Below the pieces are notes generated by a model. It did not search any database. It saw only the letters and a list, made by a program, of their open reading frames with translations, and was not told the origin of the DNA. Both the position numbers and the translations under genes were made by a program. A DNA stretch of 8,223 nt, taken from Bacteroidales bacterium (lineage in GTDB: Bacteria; Bacteroidota; Bacteroidia; Bacteroidales; UBA12077). Below, in pieces: positions 5,668-8,223 of the stretch. How positions within the stretch are numbered: position 1 is the stretch's first letter; every line of letters begins with the position of its first letter. The DNA is taken from contig JAUVUS010000089.1 of the NCBI GenBank assembly GCA_030600865.1, positions 1 to 8,223 on the forward strand, written 5' to 3'.

Positions 5668-6699
5668 ATGAAAAAGAATTTAGTAATTATCATTTTAGTG
5701 TTAATATTTAATTCTGGATATTCTCAACAAAATAGTGATAGCTATAAGATAATGTTTTATAATGTTGAGAATCTTTTCGACACTTTTGATGATAGTTTAA
5801 CAAATGATGAAGAGTTCCTGCCCGAAGGTAATCGATTCTGGAATAATTACAAATATTATACAAAGCTTAACCAAATTTACAAAGTAATTATTGCAATTGG
5901 GGGTTGGAATCCACCTGCTATTATTGGTTTATCCGAAATTGAAAACAGAAAGGTAATTGAAGATTTAGTAAACAATACTCCTTTAGTTAAGTTTGAATAT
6001 CAAATAGTTCATAAGGAATCACCGGATTGGAGAGGAATTGACGTTGGACTTTTATACCGTAAAGATTTTTTCCAGCCATTATATTATGAAGCCATTCCTA
6101 TAAATTTCCCTGATAATCCGGAAAGTAAAACCCGTGATATTTTATATGTAAAAGGCATTGCGAAAAATTCTGACACGCTGAGCATTTTTATAAATCATTG
6201 GCCATCGCGTTGGGGAGGACAACTTGAATCCGAAGACCGAAGATTATTTGTAGCTTCTGTATTAAAAGCTAAAGTTGATTCTATTTTTAAATCAAACCCA
6301 CAATCAAATATAATTATAACAGGTGATTTTAACGATTATCCTGATAATAAAAGCATAAACGAAATTTTGAATGCTTCACAGGAGTTTGATCAAATAATAG
6401 ATAATGAATTGTATAATTTATCATCATATCTTTCTAAAACCAAAAATATTGGTTCTAATAAATATCAGGGAGACTGGGGAATACTTGACCAGTTTATTGT
6501 ATCTGGCAGTCTTCTTGTTAAAGAAAATAAAGTTTTTACTTCGCTGGATGATATTTATATTTTTGATGCTGACTTTTTATTAGAGCCCGATGAAGGATAT
6601 TTTGGATACAAGCCAAATCGAACTTTTATTGGCTACAAATACAATGGAGGATATAGTGATCATTTACCAACTTATATGATTTTACGCTTTAACAAATAA
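5668..6699 (+). CDS. Secreted endonuclease/exonuclease/phosphatase-family protein
   Basis: This is a metal-dependent phosphodiesterase of the EEP (DNase I-like) superfamily. I start it at the ATG at 5668 (343 residues), 2 bases after the previous stop; the in-frame TTG at 5662 would overlap that stop. MKKNLVIIILVLIFNSGYS is a signal peptide, probably cleaved before QQ, so the enzyme acts in the periplasm or outside. All core motifs are present: YNVEN with Asn32, the metal ligand in GLSEIEN (Glu90), RGIDVGLLY (Asp125), NHWPSRWGG with catalytic His177, GDFND (219-223) and the terminal YSDHLP with Asp331-His332. The enzyme should therefore be active. The substrate could be extracellular DNA, RNA, a phospholipid or a phosphorylated small molecule; motif spacing does not decide. 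Pairing with the beta-helix lipoprotein suggests that the two act together at the envelope, which is inference. The gene is convergent to the CCA gene and no clear terminator lies in the 48 bases between. Confidence 0.9.
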   Translation: MKKNLVIIILVLIFNSGYSQQNSDSYKIMFYNVENLFDTFDDSLTNDEEFLPEGNRFWNNYKYYTKLNQIYKVIIAIGGWNPPAIIGLSEIENRKVIEDLVNNTPLVKFEYQIVHKESPDWRGIDVGLLYRKDFFQPLYYEAIPINFPDNPESKTRDILYVKGIAKNSDTLSIFINHWPSRWGGQLESEDRRLFVASVLKAKVDSIFKSNPQSNIIITGDFNDYPDNKSINEILNASQEFDQIIDNELYNLSSYLSKTKNIGSNKYQGDWGILDQFIVSGSLLVKENKVFTSLDDIYIFDADFLLEPDEGYFGYKPNRTFIGYKYNGGYSDHLPTYMILRFNK

Positions 6700-6747
6700 A
6701 CTATTTAACAATTTAACAATAGAATAGTGTATCCTGCAATCTGCAAC

Positions 6748-8157
6748 TTATTTCTTGGAATTTAACCCTAACTCCTTCCCTTTCTTAATCATAAAATCAT
6801 AAGCCTCATTATAATCATTTCTAATTTCACCGTCAAGAATAGCTTCTTTTATTGCATTCTTAATATCACCTACAATTTTGCAAGGTTTCAGGTCAAAAGT
6901 TGCAATTATAAGTTCTCCTGAAATTGGTGGCTGAAAATTCCTCAAAGCATCTTTCTCTTCAATCTCAATCAGCTTTTTCCTTACTATTTTAAAATTTTTT
7001 AAATACTTTTTAACCGTATACTCATTTTTTGATGTAATATCAGCTTCACATAATAACATTAAATCATCGATTTCATCACCTGCATCAAATAATAATCTTC
7101 GCACAGCCGAATCGGTTACTATGTCTTGGGATAATACTATTGGACGCATGTGCAACTGAACAAGTTTTTGGACATACTTCATTTTCTCATTCAAAGGAAG
7201 TTTCAATCGCTTAAAAACTGATGGGATCATTTTTGCTCCGATATGTTCATGACCATGAAATGTCCAGCCAATTTCTTTACTGTATTGTTTGGTTCTTGGT
7301 TTAGCAATATCGTGCAATAATGCAACCCATAACAACCATAAATTGTCAGTTTTATTTTTGACATTATCAACTACTTCGATTGTATGATAAAAATTATCTT
7401 TATGTTTTTTCCCATCCTTTGTATCAACACCTTTTAACTTCTGAAGTTCGGGAAAAAACTCACCCAGTAAACCTGTATTTTCCAAAGCCTTTAAACCTAT
7501 TGATGGTTTAGGTGAAAGAAGAATTTTATTTAACTCATCAATAATTCTTTCTTTAGACAATATACTTACCCGACCATTGTTTTTGTTAATTGACTTATAT
7601 GTTTTTTCTTCAATATTAAATTGTAATTGAGAAGCAAATCGAATAGCTCTGAACATTCTTAATGGATCATCAGAAAACGTTCTGTCAGGGTCGAGTGGTG
7701 TTCTTATTATCTTATTTTTTAAATCGTTTTCTCCATTGAAAGGGTCGATCAATTTGCCATAAGTATCTTTATTTAAGGAGATAGCCAAGGCATTTATTGT
7801 AAAATCCCTCCTGTTCTGGTCATCCTCAAGTGTACCATTCTCAACAATTGGTTTTCTTGAATTTTGTCTGTAAGATTCTTTTCTGGCTCCAACAAATTCG
7901 ATCTCATAATTACCATGACGCAACATAGCAGTGCCAAAATTTTTAAAAACACTAACCCTTACTTTTGGCCCCAGTTTTTCAGCAACCTTTTCTGCTATTT
8001 GAATTCCGCTTCCAAGTGCAACAATATCAATATCTTTTGATGATCTCTTTAATAATGCATCTCTCACAAATCCCCCAATCACGAAAACCGGCGTTTTTTC
8101 CGATTCTCCAATCTGAGATATAATATTAAAAATCGGATCATTAAGACATTTCTTCAT
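6748..8157 (-). CDS. cca: CCA tRNA nucleotidyltransferase with C-terminal HD domain
   Basis: This enzyme adds or repairs the 3'-CCA end of tRNAs from CTP and ATP. It belongs to the class II nucleotidyltransferases, which also include poly(A) polymerases. Numbered from the chosen start (469 residues), the motifs are GGFVRD (28-33), the catalytic DID (42-44), [10 protein letters not shown] (116-125) and [12 protein letters not shown] (164-175), followed by ERIIDEL. The HD phosphohydrolase-like domain follows: His258, His282-Asp283 in [11 protein letters not shown], and HGHEH (301-305). This order and length match the Bacteroidota-type CCA protein, whose HD domain may remove 2',3'-phosphates. 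The longest frame starts at 8187, but a perfect -7 box lies only 2 bases upstream of that ATG. The ATG at 8157 gives a 25-residue lead before VIGGFVRD, as is usual. Poly(A) polymerase is less likely because of the HD domain. Confidence 0.93.
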   Translation of the reverse strand: MKKCLNDPIFNIISQIGESEKTPVFVIGGFVRDALLKRSSKDIDIVALGSGIQIAEKVAEKLGPKVRVSVFKNFGTAMLRHGNYEIEFVGARKESYRQNSRKPIVENGTLEDDQNRRDFTINALAISLNKDTYGKLIDPFNGENDLKNKIIRTPLDPDRTFSDDPLRMFRAIRFASQLQFNIEEKTYKSINKNNGRVSILSKERIIDELNKILLSPKPSIGLKALENTGLLGEFFPELQKLKGVDTKDGKKHKDNFYHTIEVVDNVKNKTDNLWLLWVALLHDIAKPRTKQYSKEIGWTFHGHEHIGAKMIPSVFKRLKLPLNEKMKYVQKLVQLHMRPIVLSQDIVTDSAVRRLLFDAGDEIDDLMLLCEADITSKNEYTVKKYLKNFKIVRKKLIEIEEKDALRNFQPPISGELIIATFDLKPCKIVGDIKNAIKEAILDGEIRNDYNEAYDFMIKKGKELGLNSKK

Positions 8158-8189
8158 ATATAGATATGACAATTTATTAAAATTCATGA

Positions 8190-8220
8190 CAAAATTACAA
8201 TTATTTGCAGTTAATATGAA
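8190..8220 (-). promoter_or_regulatory. Candidate promoter of the CCA gene
   Basis: On the minus strand TAATTTTG (8197-8190) matches the Bacteroidota -7 consensus TAnnTTTG exactly. Twenty bases upstream, TTC (8220-8218) is one base from the -33 TTG. Transcription would begin a few bases past 8190, at or inside the ATG at 8187-8185. Either the mRNA is nearly leaderless or, more likely, translation begins at 8157 with a leader of about 27 bases. Confidence 0.5.
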
Positions 8221-8223
8221 CTA

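Noticed and set aside
6700..6747. Possible terminator between the convergent EEP and CCA genes
   Set aside because: Only short repeats (TTTAACAA twice, CTGCAA twice) are present and no stable hairpin with a T-run was found.
1..8223. CRISPR array, insertion sequence, tRNA or phage genes
   Set aside because: No regularly spaced identical repeats, terminal inverted repeats, transposase or integrase motifs, or tRNA-like cloverleaf were seen on either strand.

Overview
The window looks like chromosomal DNA of a Bacteroidota bacterium. It is very AT-rich, and most genes lack a clear Shine-Dalgarno sequence. A perfect TAnnTTTG -7 box, typical of this phylum, precedes one gene. The proteins also fit: a TolC with a short signal peptide, a parallel beta-helix lipoprotein ending in a DLGAFE-type motif, a secreted endonuclease/exonuclease/phosphatase, and a CCA-adding enzyme with a C-terminal HD domain. 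No rRNA, tRNA, CRISPR array, insertion sequence or integrase was seen.

Left part (1-1643). The window opens at the probable tail of xseA followed by xseB (exonuclease VII small subunit). A strong hairpin terminator separates these from a minus-strand group. In transcription order that group is an unannotated 42-residue single-pass membrane ORF (1643-1515), an unrecognised 96-residue protein (1443-1153), and a trypsin-fold protein (1122-286). The last keeps the GNSGSP serine loop but appears to have lost the catalytic His and Asp. Operator-like repeats lie inside and upstream of the group. This is the least ordinary part of the window and the best candidate for an undescribed system, but its function cannot be read from the sequence.

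Middle part (1644-4252). An intergenic stretch of about 316 bases with phased repeats is followed by a monocistronic tolC-type outer-membrane efflux gene with its own terminator. Facing it is a convergent GNAT acetyltransferase gene with its own terminator; the two hairpins sit 13 bases apart.

Right part (4253-8223). A beta-helix lipoprotein gene and a secreted EEP-family phosphoesterase gene are separated by only 2 bases and probably form a two-gene cell-envelope operon. Convergent to them is the CCA tRNA nucleotidyltransferase gene. Its promoter, at the right edge, suggests that translation starts at an internal ATG.

Several of the longest open frames begin with a GTG, TTG or upstream ATG that I consider false. 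I moved starts for tolC (1960), GNAT (4071), EEP (5668) and the CCA enzyme (8157), with reasons given in each entry.
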